From the IMG/VR virus record IMGVR_UViG_3300046169_000113, positions 1-45,767 of that record: a DNA stretch of 45,767 bases; one strand, written 5' to 3'. The translations under genes and the position numbers were made by a program. Within the stretch, counting starts at the first letter, position 1. Each line of letters opens with the position of its first letter. The notes under the pieces were generated by a model that worked only from the letters and a program-made list of their open reading frames with translations, ran no database searches and was not told the origin of the DNA. The stretch comes from a virus. This document shows positions 6,731 through 14,799 of the stretch, piece by piece.

Positions 6731-7945
6731 ATGAAGGACATTCTACAAATATCGCCATCAGCTTCGTCTAGGTGGCTTAAGTGTACCGCAAGTCCTAAAT
6801 TTATCCTTGAAAACAAAGACAAGATTGTAGACGAGGACAATTCATCGGTTTACGCAGAAGAAGGTACACTAGCTCATGACTTAGCCGCCGAATCTTTACT
6901 GGTGGGATACGACTACGGATCTTTTGAAGACAAAGAAATGGCTGAGCACGTTAAAAATTACTGCGACTATGTAAAGTCAATGCGAAAGCCAGGAGATAAG
7001 ATCTACGTTGAAGCTAAGCTGCAGCCTTGGTATCTTTCTTCGGACGAAAGGTATCGCGGCAAGGATATTGCTCACGTCACCCATGGCTACTCTGACTGCA
7101 CAATACTAGGCGCAAATCGGCTTGTCGTTATTGACTTTAAGTACGGTGCCGGCATTTCAGTTGGCGCGTTTGAAAATACTCAAATGACCATCTACGCAAT
7201 GTCTATGCTTTCTAAATTTCTTCGAGAAAACGTGATTGTGTTTGACGATGATGCTGAGATTGTCTTAGCTATTTTTCAACCGAGAGCCCGCGGTGAAGAA
7301 GCCGTAAGGGAATGGAAGCTTACTTGTAAAGAGTTAAGAGATTTCTCAAAAAACATTTACGAGACGGCGGCAAAAATTTTAGCTGGAAAAGACCTCGAGT
7401 TTTCTCCTTCTGAAAAAGCTTGCCGGTTCTGTGCGGCAAAACCTTTCTGCAAAGCCCATGCTGGTTGGGTCCTTAACCCATTACCTGTTGACGCTCTAGA
7501 AAAAATTGAATCTAATGAAAAAATTGAATTGCCTTCTATAGATTCTCTTAGCCTAGAAAACATAACCGCGATTTTTGAAATTTCTAAAGATCTTTCAAAA
7601 TACCTCGACTCAGTCGGTAAGCATCTTTTTAACGTCGTCAATGCAGGCGACAAAACGGCAGGCTATAAAATTGTGGAGGGACCTTCAAGACGAACTTGGG
7701 AAGATCCTGAAAAAGCTGAAAAGTTTCTTCGCCAGCGCTTCAAAAAAGATGAAGTTTTGCCACCTAAGTTAATATCTCCAAGTCAAGCCGAAAAGCTTTT
7801 TGATAAAGCTAAAAAGAAACAGCCAAACGGGTTTGAAGATCTTATTTACAAGCCTAAAGGTAAACCTCAACTTGCCAAACAAGAAGACGTTAGGCAAGAC
7901 ATTAATCACATTAATGCGAGCGAAGAGTTTGCCGAATACCACTAA
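6731..7945 (+). CDS. DUF2800-family protein (RecB/Cas4-like PD-(D/E)XK nuclease fold)
   Basis: The protein has 404 aa and matches the DUF2800 phage family. It opens with SPSASSRWLKCTASPKF, and has the nuclease-like core VVIDFKYGAGISVG (Asp and Lys of a D…(D/E)XK site, about residues 135-145). A Cys set, CRFCAAKPFCKAH (about 233-245) with an earlier Cys, is like the Fe-S cluster of Cas4/AddB-type nucleases. Its place directly before an Enc34-type SSB and a family A polymerase is the usual DUF2800-DUF2815-polA replication/recombination layout. A DNA end-processing role is inference from the fold. Confidence 0.8.
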   Translation: MKDILQISPSASSRWLKCTASPKFILENKDKIVDEDNSSVYAEEGTLAHDLAAESLLVGYDYGSFEDKEMAEHVKNYCDYVKSMRKPGDKIYVEAKLQPWYLSSDERYRGKDIAHVTHGYSDCTILGANRLVVIDFKYGAGISVGAFENTQMTIYAMSMLSKFLRENVIVFDDDAEIVLAIFQPRARGEEAVREWKLTCKELRDFSKNIYETAAKILAGKDLEFSPSEKACRFCAAKPFCKAHAGWVLNPLPVDALEKIESNEKIELPSIDSLSLENITAIFEISKDLSKYLDSVGKHLFNVVNAGDKTAGYKIVEGPSRRTWEDPEKAEKFLRQRFKKDEVLPPKLISPSQAEKLFDKAKKKQPNGFEDLIYKPKGKPQLAKQEDVRQDINHINASEEFAEYH

Positions 7946-7952
7946 TGACTTT

Positions 7953-7976
7953 AAGCTTGGCAATCCTGCCAAGTTT
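7953..7976 (+). terminator. Hairpin between the nuclease-like gene and the SSB gene
   Basis: CTTGGCA and TGCCAAG form a perfect 7-bp stem around a 4-base loop, extendable by three weaker pairs, followed by TTTATACT. It may be a weak terminator or an mRNA-stability hairpin. The T-run is short, so efficient termination is doubtful. Confidence 0.4.
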
Positions 7977-7986
7977 ATACTAACAA

Positions 7987-8050
7987 CACAAAAGCACAAA
8001 AGCACAAAAGCACAAAAGCACAAAAGCACAAAAGCACAAAAGCACAAAAG
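7987..8050 (+). repeat. Tandem repeat, eight copies of CACAAAAG
   Basis: Eight perfect 8-base units fill the untranslated region immediately upstream of the SSB gene, ending nine bases before its ATG at 8060. The unit is not a multiple of three and lies outside coding sequence, so copy-number change would alter leader length rather than protein. Perfect identity points to recent slippage expansion. Confidence 0.9.
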
Positions 8051-8059
8051 CATAATACT

Positions 8060-8611
8060 ATGAAAATACAACTGAACAACGTCCGCCTGTCATTCCCTAA
8101 GCTCTTCAAACCTGAAGGATTTAAAGGCCAAACCGGTGGTGAGAAATTTTCTGCGGCGTTTCTTCTTGACAAGGAAGAGCACGCAGAAAAAATTAAAGAA
8201 ATCAAAGAAGCCATCAAAAAAGTAATAGCTGAAAAGTGGCCTAAGAAAGCCCCTAAGCTCGCAGCCGACAAAATTTTTCTTAAAGATGGAGAAATTAAGG
8301 AGGATGAATATGATGGCTATGACGATAGCATGGTTTTTATTAACGCGTCGACAACAAAGCGGCCAGTAGTCGTAGACAAAAAGCTGACTCCTATAGTAGA
8401 AGACGATGACGTCATTTACGCGGGATGCTATGTCAATGCCACGTTTCAAATCTGGGCGCAGGACAACGACTATGGAAAGCGAATCAATGCGCAACTACGC
8501 GCTGTGCAATTTGAGCGCGATGGTGAGCCGTTTGGCGCAGCTTCAGTTGATGCTGAAGTAGAATTCGGAGCTGCTGAAGCAGAATTCGAAGATGCAGATA
8601 TTCTAGGCTAG
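8060..8611 (+). CDS. Enc34-type single-stranded DNA-binding protein (DUF2815)
   Basis: The protein has 183 aa. It begins MKIQLNNVRLSFPKLFKPEGF with GEKFSAAFLLDK, the start of the DUF2815/Enc34 ssDNA-binding OB-fold family. It continues with a VVVDKKLTPI stretch and the GCYVNATFQIWAQDNDYGKRINAQLRAVQF core. It ends with an acidic Ala/Glu-rich tail, as in many phage SSBs, which probably contacts replication partners. It lies between the DUF2800 protein and the polymerase. The start follows a tandem repeat with no Shine-Dalgarno sequence. Confidence 0.85.
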   Translation: MKIQLNNVRLSFPKLFKPEGFKGQTGGEKFSAAFLLDKEEHAEKIKEIKEAIKKVIAEKWPKKAPKLAADKIFLKDGEIKEDEYDGYDDSMVFINASTTKRPVVVDKKLTPIVEDDDVIYAGCYVNATFQIWAQDNDYGKRINAQLRAVQFERDGEPFGAASVDAEVEFGAAEAEFEDADILG

Positions 8612-8620
8612 ACGTTAACT

Positions 8621-8663
8621 GCGGCAGGAGCATAAATTTTTATGTTCCTGCCGCTTAATTTTT
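8621..8663 (+). terminator. Strong Rho-independent terminator after the SSB gene
   Basis: A 16-bp stem is formed by 8621-8636 and 8639-8654 (GCGGCAGGAGCATAAA against its complement, with one G-T pair) and a 2-base loop. It is followed by TTAATTTTTA. It lies 10 bases after the SSB stop. Downstream replication genes must then rely on read-through or another promoter. Confidence 0.8.
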
Positions 8664-8667
8664 ATAG

Positions 8668-9067
8668 TATGGGCCGCAAAAAGAAAAATGGACAGAAGAA
8701 AATTTATATCCTCTTTGATAGGTATAGTAGCAGCTACAGCAATACCTGCAAATAAACTATTATCTGATAGGGTTCAAATAAATAAAAACATCACACTAAA
8801 TTTTAAAACTAAAAAGATAGAACTTCACGGCAAAATCAATTTACTAGACCAACTTAAATTTTTGTCTGAAATCAACTCAAATGTCGTAAGCAAAGATGAT
8901 GATAAAACTCTTGTGAAGTGGGGCATTGTGATTTGTTCAGATTGTAACGCCACACTAATCCAATATAAGCCGATTATATATGATTCAGACACAACGCCGC
9001 CAATACCCATTCCGCGTTCTAAAACTAACTTCCTCAATCAGTAAAACTTATGGGCCGCAAAAAGAAA
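8668..9067 (+). repeat. 19-bp direct repeat bracketing a small inserted gene
   Basis: TATGGGCCGCAAAAAGAAA occurs at 8668-8686 and 9049-9067, 381 bases apart. Each copy provides an ATG for an MGRKKK start. The second copy begins the 54-aa gene; the first opens a short frame of 28 codons and is followed at once by the signal-bearing gene. The pattern fits insertion of a 381-bp segment with duplication of, or recombination across, the 5' end of the MGRKKK gene. Confidence 0.7.
8688..9044 (+). CDS. Hypothetical exported protein with a Tat-like signal peptide, 118 aa
   Basis: The N-terminus MDRRKFISSLIGIVAATAIPA is a twin-arginine-like signal (RRKFI, then a hydrophobic core and an AxA-like site), so the product is probably exported by the Tat or Sec system. 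The mature part is short, with a single CSDC pair and a Pro-rich end (TPPIPIPRSK). I recognise no family. It sits between two copies of a 19-bp direct repeat after a strong terminator, so it looks like an added moron gene. A membrane-anchored role in exclusion or envelope change is conjecture. Confidence 0.55.
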   Translation: MDRRKFISSLIGIVAATAIPANKLLSDRVQINKNITLNFKTKKIELHGKINLLDQLKFLSEINSNVVSKDDDKTLVKWGIVICSDCNATLIQYKPIIYDSDTTPPIPIPRSKTNFLNQ

Positions 9068-9214
9068 TCAGGCTTTAAGCCTAAAAAATACGACAAGTCG
9101 ATGACTGACCTTAAGCGTTTAGTTGAGCAAGGTGAAAAGCACTTTTGGCGCAAAAGAGGCCGGAAAGCACCCTCTACTACTTTCGACGTCGGCAAAGAAA
9201 AATACGAAAAATAA
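9050..9214 (+). CDS. Small basic protein, 54 aa
   Basis: The frame starts MGRKKKSGFKPKKYDKSMTD and ends with TAA overlapping the polymerase ATG (TAATG), a coupling arrangement. It is rich in Lys and Arg and could bind nucleic acid or the polymerase. Its first 18 bases are repeated at 8669. No family is recognised. Confidence 0.5.
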   Translation: MGRKKKSGFKPKKYDKSMTDLKRLVEQGEKHFWRKRGRKAPSTTFDVGKEKYEK

Positions 9215-11223
9215 TGCCAACAACTATACACATAGACTTTGAAACTTATTCCGAGTGCGACATAAAGCTGGGGGCTTACAGATATGCCGCCGACAGTTCG
9301 ACCGAAATACTGATGGCGGCTGTTGCATTAAACGACGGCGAGCCTTACGTTTGGGTGCCTAACCAATATGGCCAGTCTGACTCAGAAGCCATCCAGATTA
9401 TGGAGATGTGGGAAGATGAAAGCGTCGAAGTTTATGCACACAACGTGACATTTGAAATAGCCATTTGTGAATACCTCCTAGAAAAATCAGTAGGCGTCGT
9501 GAAGCCTAAAATCCATCAATGGAGATGCACAATGGCGATGGCTATGAAAGCCGCTTTACCGGCTAGCCTTGACAAAATCTCTAAAGAGCTTCAACTCGTC
9601 GAGCAAAAAGACAGCACTGGGAAAAGGCTCATCAATTTTTTCTCAAAGCCTACTAAAAAAGGCCCCCATTTCAGAAATACCCCCGAAGAGCACCCTGAAA
9701 AATTTCTTCAGTTTATTGAATACTGCCGCCAAGACGTAAAAACTGAAATGGAAGTCGAGAAGTGTTTGCGGCCTTTCAGCCTAAAAAATATGGACTTGAA
9801 AGCTTTCCAGTTCACAAATCGAACAAATCTTAGAGGAGTGCCGGTAAATGTTGAAGCTCTGCAGCATGCCCAAAAAATTATTGATAGCGTAAACTCTGAC
9901 CTCGAAAAAGAGTTTGTTGAAATAACGAAGCTTAGACCTTCTCAAAATGTCGCACTAAAAAACTTTTTCGTTGAGCACAGTTATCCTTACCAGTCAATGG
10001 ACGTTGAGCATACCGGAAAAGCGCTTAGCGACACTGTTTGGTGCAAAGATAAAAAACTCATAAGGGCTCTACGTATACGGAGAAAACTAGGATTTGCCGC
10101 CGTCAAAAAAGTTACATCTATGCTTAAATGCGCTTGCCCTGACGGCTATGTTAGAGGGACTCTAAAGTACTACGGGGCGTTTAGGACAGGGCGTTGGTCC
10201 GGAAGTCTTATTCAAACACAAAACTTTAAGAGGCCTATTCTTAAAGCTAAAGACAACGCTCATGCTTACGAGATGATTTGCAATTTAGAGCCTAGAGAGA
10301 ACATAGAAATGATGTATGGTGATTGTTTTGAGACCATTGCGTCAGTCATAAGACATTTCATTCAGCCAAAGGACGGCCGCGTTTTATTTGACGCTGACTA
10401 CGCCGGCATTGAAGCTCGCGTCGTTTGCTGGTTAGCTGGCCAAAAAGATGCTTTAGAAGAATTTGAAAAAGGTCAAGATTCTTACATAAAAATGTGCCTT
10501 AAGATTTTTCCAGGGACTACTGAGCAGGAGCAACTTGACGCTAAGAAAAGAGACGAAAGCACAATCGAACGCTTTGTAGGAAAGCAAGCAGTTTTGGGCT
10601 GCGGGTTCGGCATGGGAAAAGATAAGTTTAAAATAACTTGCGAAGGCTACGGCCAAAGTTTAGATGAAGAACTTTGCGCTAGAGCGGTCCAAGCGTACAG
10701 GTCAAAATACAGCAAAGTCGTTTCACTTTGGTACGCTTGTGAGCACGCGGCTAGATCGGCAATAGCAAAGCCAGGCATTACGTTTAGAGCGGGCAAGCAT
10801 TTGACCTACACTGTCGTCAAAGTTTCTTCTATTCTTTTTCTCGTCTGCAAATTACCTAGTGGTCGGGCTTTAGTCTACCCTAGACCAAAGATTGAAAACA
10901 CCGGAAAGTTTGGGGATGAAATTACATTTTATGGACCTAGGCCTAAGGGCGGTTGGGGTAGAATAGGAACCTTCGGCGGCAAGCTTGTAGAAAACTGCAC
11001 GCAAGCCGTTGCAACTGACATAATGGCTTTTGGCTCTTGCAATTCAGAGCAATCGGGTTATTGCATTAGCACACTTATCCACGACCAAGGGTTGGCGATA
11101 GCTTACCCAGAACTTGGCCAATCTATCGAGCAATTTTGCTCTTTATTATCTGAACTTCCTGAATGGGCTAAAGGGTTGCCTGTATTAGCTGAAGGAAAAG
11201 TGACTAAATACTATGTAAAATGA
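9214..11223 (+). CDS. polA-like: Family A DNA polymerase with 3'-5' exonuclease domain
   Basis: The protein has 669 aa from the ATG at 9214. The N-terminal exonuclease has HIDFETYSE (motif I, Asp and Glu), YAHNVTFEIAICE (motif II) and a YCRQDVKTEMEVE segment (motif III). The polymerase domain has GAFRTGRWSGSLIQTQNFKR (like the RxxS…QNxP region, with Lys-Arg), LFDADYAGIEARVVCWLAG (motif A, catalytic Asp), a KQAVLGCGFGMGKDKF finger helix (motif B) and LIHDQGLAIAYP (motif C, HDQ rather than the usual HDE). It is the phage-type polymerase without a 5' nuclease. It replicates the genome with the primase-helicase and SSB. The preceding 54-aa gene overlaps its start. Confidence 0.92.
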   Translation: MPTTIHIDFETYSECDIKLGAYRYAADSSTEILMAAVALNDGEPYVWVPNQYGQSDSEAIQIMEMWEDESVEVYAHNVTFEIAICEYLLEKSVGVVKPKIHQWRCTMAMAMKAALPASLDKISKELQLVEQKDSTGKRLINFFSKPTKKGPHFRNTPEEHPEKFLQFIEYCRQDVKTEMEVEKCLRPFSLKNMDLKAFQFTNRTNLRGVPVNVEALQHAQKIIDSVNSDLEKEFVEITKLRPSQNVALKNFFVEHSYPYQSMDVEHTGKALSDTVWCKDKKLIRALRIRRKLGFAAVKKVTSMLKCACPDGYVRGTLKYYGAFRTGRWSGSLIQTQNFKRPILKAKDNAHAYEMICNLEPRENIEMMYGDCFETIASVIRHFIQPKDGRVLFDADYAGIEARVVCWLAGQKDALEEFEKGQDSYIKMCLKIFPGTTEQEQLDAKKRDESTIERFVGKQAVLGCGFGMGKDKFKITCEGYGQSLDEELCARAVQAYRSKYSKVVSLWYACEHAARSAIAKPGITFRAGKHLTYTVVKVSSILFLVCKLPSGRALVYPRPKIENTGKFGDEITFYGPRPKGGWGRIGTFGGKLVENCTQAVATDIMAFGSCNSEQSGYCISTLIHDQGLAIAYPELGQSIEQFCSLLSELPEWAKGLPVLAEGKVTKYYVK

Positions 11224-11531
11224 TGAACAAACGCAAACCTAGCCGCACGCAAACCACTAACGCCAATTTGGCAGAGCTCTTAACAAACTCGAACGGTAGG
11301 GTCTCTTTTAAAGATGCGCAAAGACTAAGGCCTCATCTAACTTCATACACAAAGCTTGCTGAGCTTTTAATGATCGACCCACCGAATGGACCTTCTGAAA
11401 AAGATCTTGAGCATTTGCTAGTTTTAGAATTAGGAGGCCAAAAAAGAAAAAACGTAATAAAGAAAATCGTTGGCCGCATGCTTTCCTTAAGAAGAAAGAA
11501 AATCTACGAGGCGATCGGCTTAGAAGCGTAA
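11220..11531 (+). CDS. Hypothetical protein, 103 aa
   Basis: A basic, mainly helical protein starting at an ATG that overlaps the polymerase stop (ATGATG). It contains SFKDAQRLRPHLTSYTKLAELLMID and a Lys/Arg-rich C-terminal helix (GGQKRKNVIKKIVGRMLSLRRKK), suggesting nucleic-acid binding. The family is not recognised. Overlap with the polymerase and abutment to the VRR-NUC gene place it in the replication operon. Confidence 0.65.
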   Translation: MMNKRKPSRTQTTNANLAELLTNSNGRVSFKDAQRLRPHLTSYTKLAELLMIDPPNGPSEKDLEHLLVLELGGQKRKNVIKKIVGRMLSLRRKKIYEAIGLEA

Positions 11532-11819
11532 ATGACTGAATCAGAGCTTGAGAAGAAAGCTAAAAAATACGCCGAATCGAAAAATTGCCTTTTATGGAAA
11601 TTTGAATCCCCATCAAATGCCGGCGTACCGGACAGAATTTTAATTGCCCCTAACGGAATAGTGGCGTTCATTGAGTTTAAGTCACCTAAGCTTAAGAATC
11701 TTAAAGCTAGACCTCTGCAACAATACAGAATATCGCTGCTAAACAAAAGAAAAATCAGAACTCTTTTGACTAAGAGCTTCGAAGAAGTAAAAGAATTTAT
11801 AGATGAAATATGTACCTGA
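11532..11819 (+). CDS. VRR-NUC domain nuclease
   Basis: The protein has 95 aa and is essentially one VRR-NUC domain. SPSNAGVPDRILIAPNGIVAFIEFKSP contains the PD…(D/E)XK catalytic set (Asp of VPDR, Glu and Lys of EFK). QQYRISLLNKRK follows, matching the family's Q…L region. These stand-alone nucleases are common in phages next to an SNF2-type helicase, exactly as here, and may act on branched DNA. The gene abuts the previous stop and overlaps the helicase by 17 bases. Confidence 0.88.
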   Translation: MTESELEKKAKKYAESKNCLLWKFESPSNAGVPDRILIAPNGIVAFIEFKSPKLKNLKARPLQQYRISLLNKRKIRTLLTKSFEEVKEFIDEICT

Positions 11820-13206
11820 CCCTGCCCAAAAAATTGGCGAAAGTCTTCTAAGAGATAAAAGCCACCAAGGCAAAGGCTTGTTTATGGGGTGCGGCCTCGG
11901 AAAAACGGCTACTTGCTTAAGCGTCGTCTCCGAAAAGCTACTCGACTTAGAGATTAGAGGTGTGTTAGTTCTTTCACCTCTCAGAGTAAACAATATGAAT
12001 TGGCCATTCGAGCATCTAAATTTCGAAAACTTTTCATGGATGCGAGCTGTTAACCTAAGAACTAAAGAAGGCTGGCAAGCATTAGAAGAAAAATCAGCGC
12101 ACATTTACTGCATCAACTACGAAAGCTGCCACAAAATTATTGACTTCCTGAAAGGCAAACAGGTTAAAAACTGGCCTTTTGACGCTGTTATATTTGACGA
12201 GCTGACTTTTTTGAAAAATCCGAAGTCTAAAACCGCAAAGCTTTTAAGGCCGTATGTGTTTAAGCTAAAACACCGTTGGGGTTTGACAGGTACCCCTAAC
12301 CCTAACTCTCTACTAGAACTTTTTGGCCAGATTAGAATGTTAGATAAGGGCGAAGCCTTAGGTAAATCGTTTAGCGCTTTCCGTAGCCGATACTTTGAGG
12401 CTTTAGATTACCATAAAAGAGACTGGCAGCCTTTGCCCTGGGCTGAAAAAGCGATCAAAGAAAAAATCGAAAGCTTTTGCGTTATGCTTTCCACAGAAGA
12501 CTATATAGACTTGCCGGACATTCAGGAAATTGATTACGAAATCGAATTACCATCCGAACATAGAAGCCTTTATAAGAAACTCGAAAAAGATCTTTTTGCT
12601 TTGCTAGATGAAGATTCTGGTGATTACGCTTTTGCCCCAAATAAGGCGGTGTTAAAAGACAAGCTCTTGCAAATTACGAGCGGTTGCCTTTATTCTCTAA
12701 CAGAAAACGATGACCGCACGGCGCAGTTTTTACACAACTCTAAAATAGACGCTGTAAAAGCTATCAAAAAGAAAGAAAAATCTCCCCTACTGGTTTTTTG
12801 TAATTTTATTGAGGAGCAAAAAAGACTTCTTGAAGAGTTACCAGGTTCAATCGCAATATCTTCAGCCAAAACTCAAGAGCAACAGAAAAACTTAGAGAGG
12901 CAATGGAATAGCGGCAAGATTCCATACCTCGTGTCTCATCCGAAATCAGCTGCCCATGGTCTTAACCTACAGCACGGCGGTAGTACAGTTGTCTGGACTA
13001 CTCCGACGCATTCTGGCGAGTACTACGGACAAGGAAATAGGCGCGTAGCGCGTAAAGGTCAGAAGTTTCCTCCTAAAGTTTACAGAATTTTGTGTAAAAA
13101 GACGGTCGATTTTGCTGTAGTAGATTCACTAAGAAAAAAGAAGCTTGGTGAGCTCGCGTTAGCTGAGTCTTTAAAAGCATACAAAAATACTTTAAAACTT
13201 TTTTAG
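11803..13206 (+). CDS. SNF2-family DNA helicase/translocase
   Basis: The protein has 467 aa. Motif I is GCGLGKTAT (about residues 29-37), motif Ia VLVLSPLRV, motif II FDELTFLKN (DEXX-like Asp-Glu, about 132), motif III WGLTGTPNPN, and motifs V-VI AAHGLNLQHGG and QGNRRVARKGQ. This is the compact phage SNF2-like helicase usually paired with a VRR-NUC protein, here encoded just upstream with overlap. Probable roles are fork remodelling or recombination. Its stop is followed directly by promoter-leader copy 2. Confidence 0.9.
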   Translation: MKYVPDPAQKIGESLLRDKSHQGKGLFMGCGLGKTATCLSVVSEKLLDLEIRGVLVLSPLRVNNMNWPFEHLNFENFSWMRAVNLRTKEGWQALEEKSAHIYCINYESCHKIIDFLKGKQVKNWPFDAVIFDELTFLKNPKSKTAKLLRPYVFKLKHRWGLTGTPNPNSLLELFGQIRMLDKGEALGKSFSAFRSRYFEALDYHKRDWQPLPWAEKAIKEKIESFCVMLSTEDYIDLPDIQEIDYEIELPSEHRSLYKKLEKDLFALLDEDSGDYAFAPNKAVLKDKLLQITSGCLYSLTENDDRTAQFLHNSKIDAVKAIKKKEKSPLLVFCNFIEEQKRLLEELPGSIAISSAKTQEQQKNLERQWNSGKIPYLVSHPKSAAHGLNLQHGGSTVVWTTPTHSGEYYGQGNRRVARKGQKFPPKVYRILCKKTVDFAVVDSLRKKKLGELALAESLKAYKNTLKLF

Positions 13207-13280
13207 TTTTTATTGTTTACAAGTAGCAAAAAGCATCTATAGTCAAAATCGTCACCAACCAATAACTACTAAGAACTACT
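13207..13280 (+). promoter_or_regulatory. Repeated promoter-leader, copy 2
   Basis: TTTACA at 13216-13221 and TATAGT at 13238-13243 have a 16-base spacer containing TAGCAAAAA. The shared leader ends ACTACTAAGAACTACTATG at the gene at 13281. The left arm of the inverted repeat seen in later copies is absent. It probably drives the 13.3-17.7 kb operon. Confidence 0.75.
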
Positions 13281-13598
13281 ATGGAAACAGACTACAAACC
13301 TGGACAACTATTGACTTTAAAAGATTGCCACAAAGAGCGCCTTAAAAATGGTAACGCTACAATCCCTGACTTTATAAAAGTTTTAGGGTCCGATCTTTCA
13401 CCCTCTAAGACTTTGAGAGTGCAATGCTCTTACATATCAAGGCTTGACTATATTTCAGACTTTCATCAAACGTGGGATGCGCCTATTTCAGAATTGCGCA
13501 ATTTAACTGAGCCGCTAAGCTGTTTTAAATGTGACAAAGTAGGTCGGCGCGGAATTAAAACACGTGGGTTTAGTGTTAGCAGCGAACCGCGCATTTAA
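13281..13598 (+). CDS. Hypothetical protein, 105 aa
   Basis: A soluble protein of unrecognised family, first gene after promoter-leader copy 2, which fixes the start. It begins METDYKPGQLLTL and has a CFKCDK pair in the C-terminal third. Eighteen bases of it (13438-13455, encoding part of SRLDYI) recur in the following short gene, marking a local recombination event. Confidence 0.6.
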   Translation: METDYKPGQLLTLKDCHKERLKNGNATIPDFIKVLGSDLSPSKTLRVQCSYISRLDYISDFHQTWDAPISELRNLTEPLSCFKCDKVGRRGIKTRGFSVSSEPRI

Positions 13599-13848
13599 AA
13601 TCTATGAACGTGCGAAAAAATAACAAGGGAGGCTGGTCAATATCTGTCAACGGCCGGCTAGTCGGAAACTATATAACAAGGCTTGACTATATTTTATGCT
13701 TATCAATCATTATTGCTCTTATAGCTATGAAATTAGCATATGTTTAAAGTATTTTAATTCCATTTAAAACCTATGAACGTGCGAAAAAATAACAAGGGAG
13801 GCTGGTCAATATCTGTCAACGGCCGGCTAGTCGGAAACTACATAACAA
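13592..13848 (+). repeat. Direct duplication of about 87 bp, offset 169 bases
   Basis: The region around 13592-13679 recurs at 13761-13848 with very few mismatches. It covers a CATTTAAAA leader and the first part of the 53-aa gene. Between the copies lies the divergent membrane-helix tail. High identity indicates a recent event. Confidence 0.85.
13604..13747 (+). CDS. Chimeric small membrane protein, 47 aa
   Basis: The first 25 or so codons nearly duplicate the start of the gene at 13773 (MNVRKNNKGGWSISVNGRLV). The sequence then switches through RLDYI, whose 18 bases match 13438-13455 upstream. It ends in a single hydrophobic helix (LCLSIIIALIAMKLAYV), a likely transmembrane segment. It looks like a by-product of duplication and recombination. 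It may be an unexpressed relic or a new small membrane protein. Confidence 0.4.
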   Translation: MNVRKNNKGGWSISVNGRLVGNYITRLDYILCLSIIIALIAMKLAYV

Positions 13849-13934
13849 AGAAGAGTGCTCAAGCCGTCGCTGATCTTAGCGTCGTTTCGCCTGGTGCGCT
13901 CCGCGAGTTTTTCGCTAAAAACTTCGGAGAATAA
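13773..13934 (+). CDS. Small protein, 53 aa
   Basis: This is the intact copy of the duplicated gene: MNVRKNNKGGWSISVNGRLV, then SAQAVADLSVVSPGALREFF. The last part resembles a short HTH-like or DNA-binding segment, but I recognise no family. It ends four bases before the AAA+ ATPase gene, so it is probably cotranslated with the modification operon. Confidence 0.55.
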   Translation: MNVRKNNKGGWSISVNGRLVGNYITKKSAQAVADLSVVSPGALREFFAKNFGE

Positions 13935-13938
13935 AAAT

Positions 13939-14796
13939 ATGGAAGCAGGAGACTTAGTTCAAGTTAAAGTCAATGGCGAAATCGTCAGTGCGATTTTTCA
14001 AGATTGGAGGCCGTGCGGCAAATACGCGGTCGTGCTTTTCGGCGACAAAAGGATTTACCGGAAGCCAATAAATAGTTCTAATTTTAGTGCAAAGCCGGCG
14101 CAACAAAGTCTTTATCACATTAACGAAAGATTTGAATTTATAGAAAACATTGTCGACATGGTTGCTTTAGGGGAAAGTAAGTCGGCAATTATCTCAGGCA
14201 GCGGTGGGCTCGGAAAGACCTACACAGTTCTCGGACGTTTACATAAAGCTGGCTTTCAAGAAGAAATTGACTACAAAATGGTCAAAGGTTTTACAACGCC
14301 AAAATCTTTATATAGGCTGCTATTTACAAACCAAGACAAGATCATAATTTTTGACGACACGGATAGCGTGTGGCAAGACCAGACAGCTGTTTCATTACTC
14401 AAAGGTGCTTTAGATAGCTACGATGTAAGAAAGCTCTCATGGATGACTTCAAGAGGAGATGACGGAATTCCTGAAACTTTTGAATTTAAAGGAAAAATCA
14501 TTTTTATTTCTAACTTACCGCTTTCTAAACTAGACCAAGCCGTACTAAGCAGAGCTTTGTACGTAGATGTCAGCATGTCTCCTCAAGAAAAAATTGACCG
14601 CATCAAGTTTATTTCACCGAAAATTCGCCCAGAGATAGATGGGCAAGTCAAAAAAGAAGTGCTTGATTTCTTAGAAGTTAAAGCCGACCAGATTGGTGAC
14701 TTGAACATACGCACTTTTTTGAAAGGTCTAGAGATAAGACTTTCCGGAAATTCTAATTGGCAACAAATGTTTGACTATATGGCAACAGCATTTTAA
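13939..14796 (+). CDS. AAA+ family ATPase
   Basis: The protein has 285 aa from ATG 13939; an upstream in-frame start at 13855 would overlap the preceding gene and is less likely. Residues 1-45 look like a small beta domain. The AAA+ core has Walker A GSGGLGKTYT (about 86-95), Walker B KIIIFDDTD (about 135-143), sensor 1 IIFISNLPL and an arginine-finger-like LSRAL. Similar stand-alone phage ATPases bind DNA or load partners, but no specific role is established here. It begins the tight four-gene operon and may remodel DNA for the modification enzymes (inference). Confidence 0.75.
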   Translation: MEAGDLVQVKVNGEIVSAIFQDWRPCGKYAVVLFGDKRIYRKPINSSNFSAKPAQQSLYHINERFEFIENIVDMVALGESKSAIISGSGGLGKTYTVLGRLHKAGFQEEIDYKMVKGFTTPKSLYRLLFTNQDKIIIFDDTDSVWQDQTAVSLLKGALDSYDVRKLSWMTSRGDDGIPETFEFKGKIIFISNLPLSKLDQAVLSRALYVDVSMSPQEKIDRIKFISPKIRPEIDGQVKKEVLDFLEVKADQIGDLNIRTFLKGLEIRLSGNSNWQQMFDYMATAF

Positions 14797-14799
14797 ACT

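Noticed and set aside
7987-8050. Regular short repeats as a CRISPR array
   Set aside because: Units are 8 bases, contiguous and without spacers; this is a simple tandem repeat.
13855-13938. Longer start for the AAA+ ATPase at 13855
   Set aside because: It would overlap the 53-aa gene by 80 bases; the ATG at 13939 lies four bases after that gene's stop.
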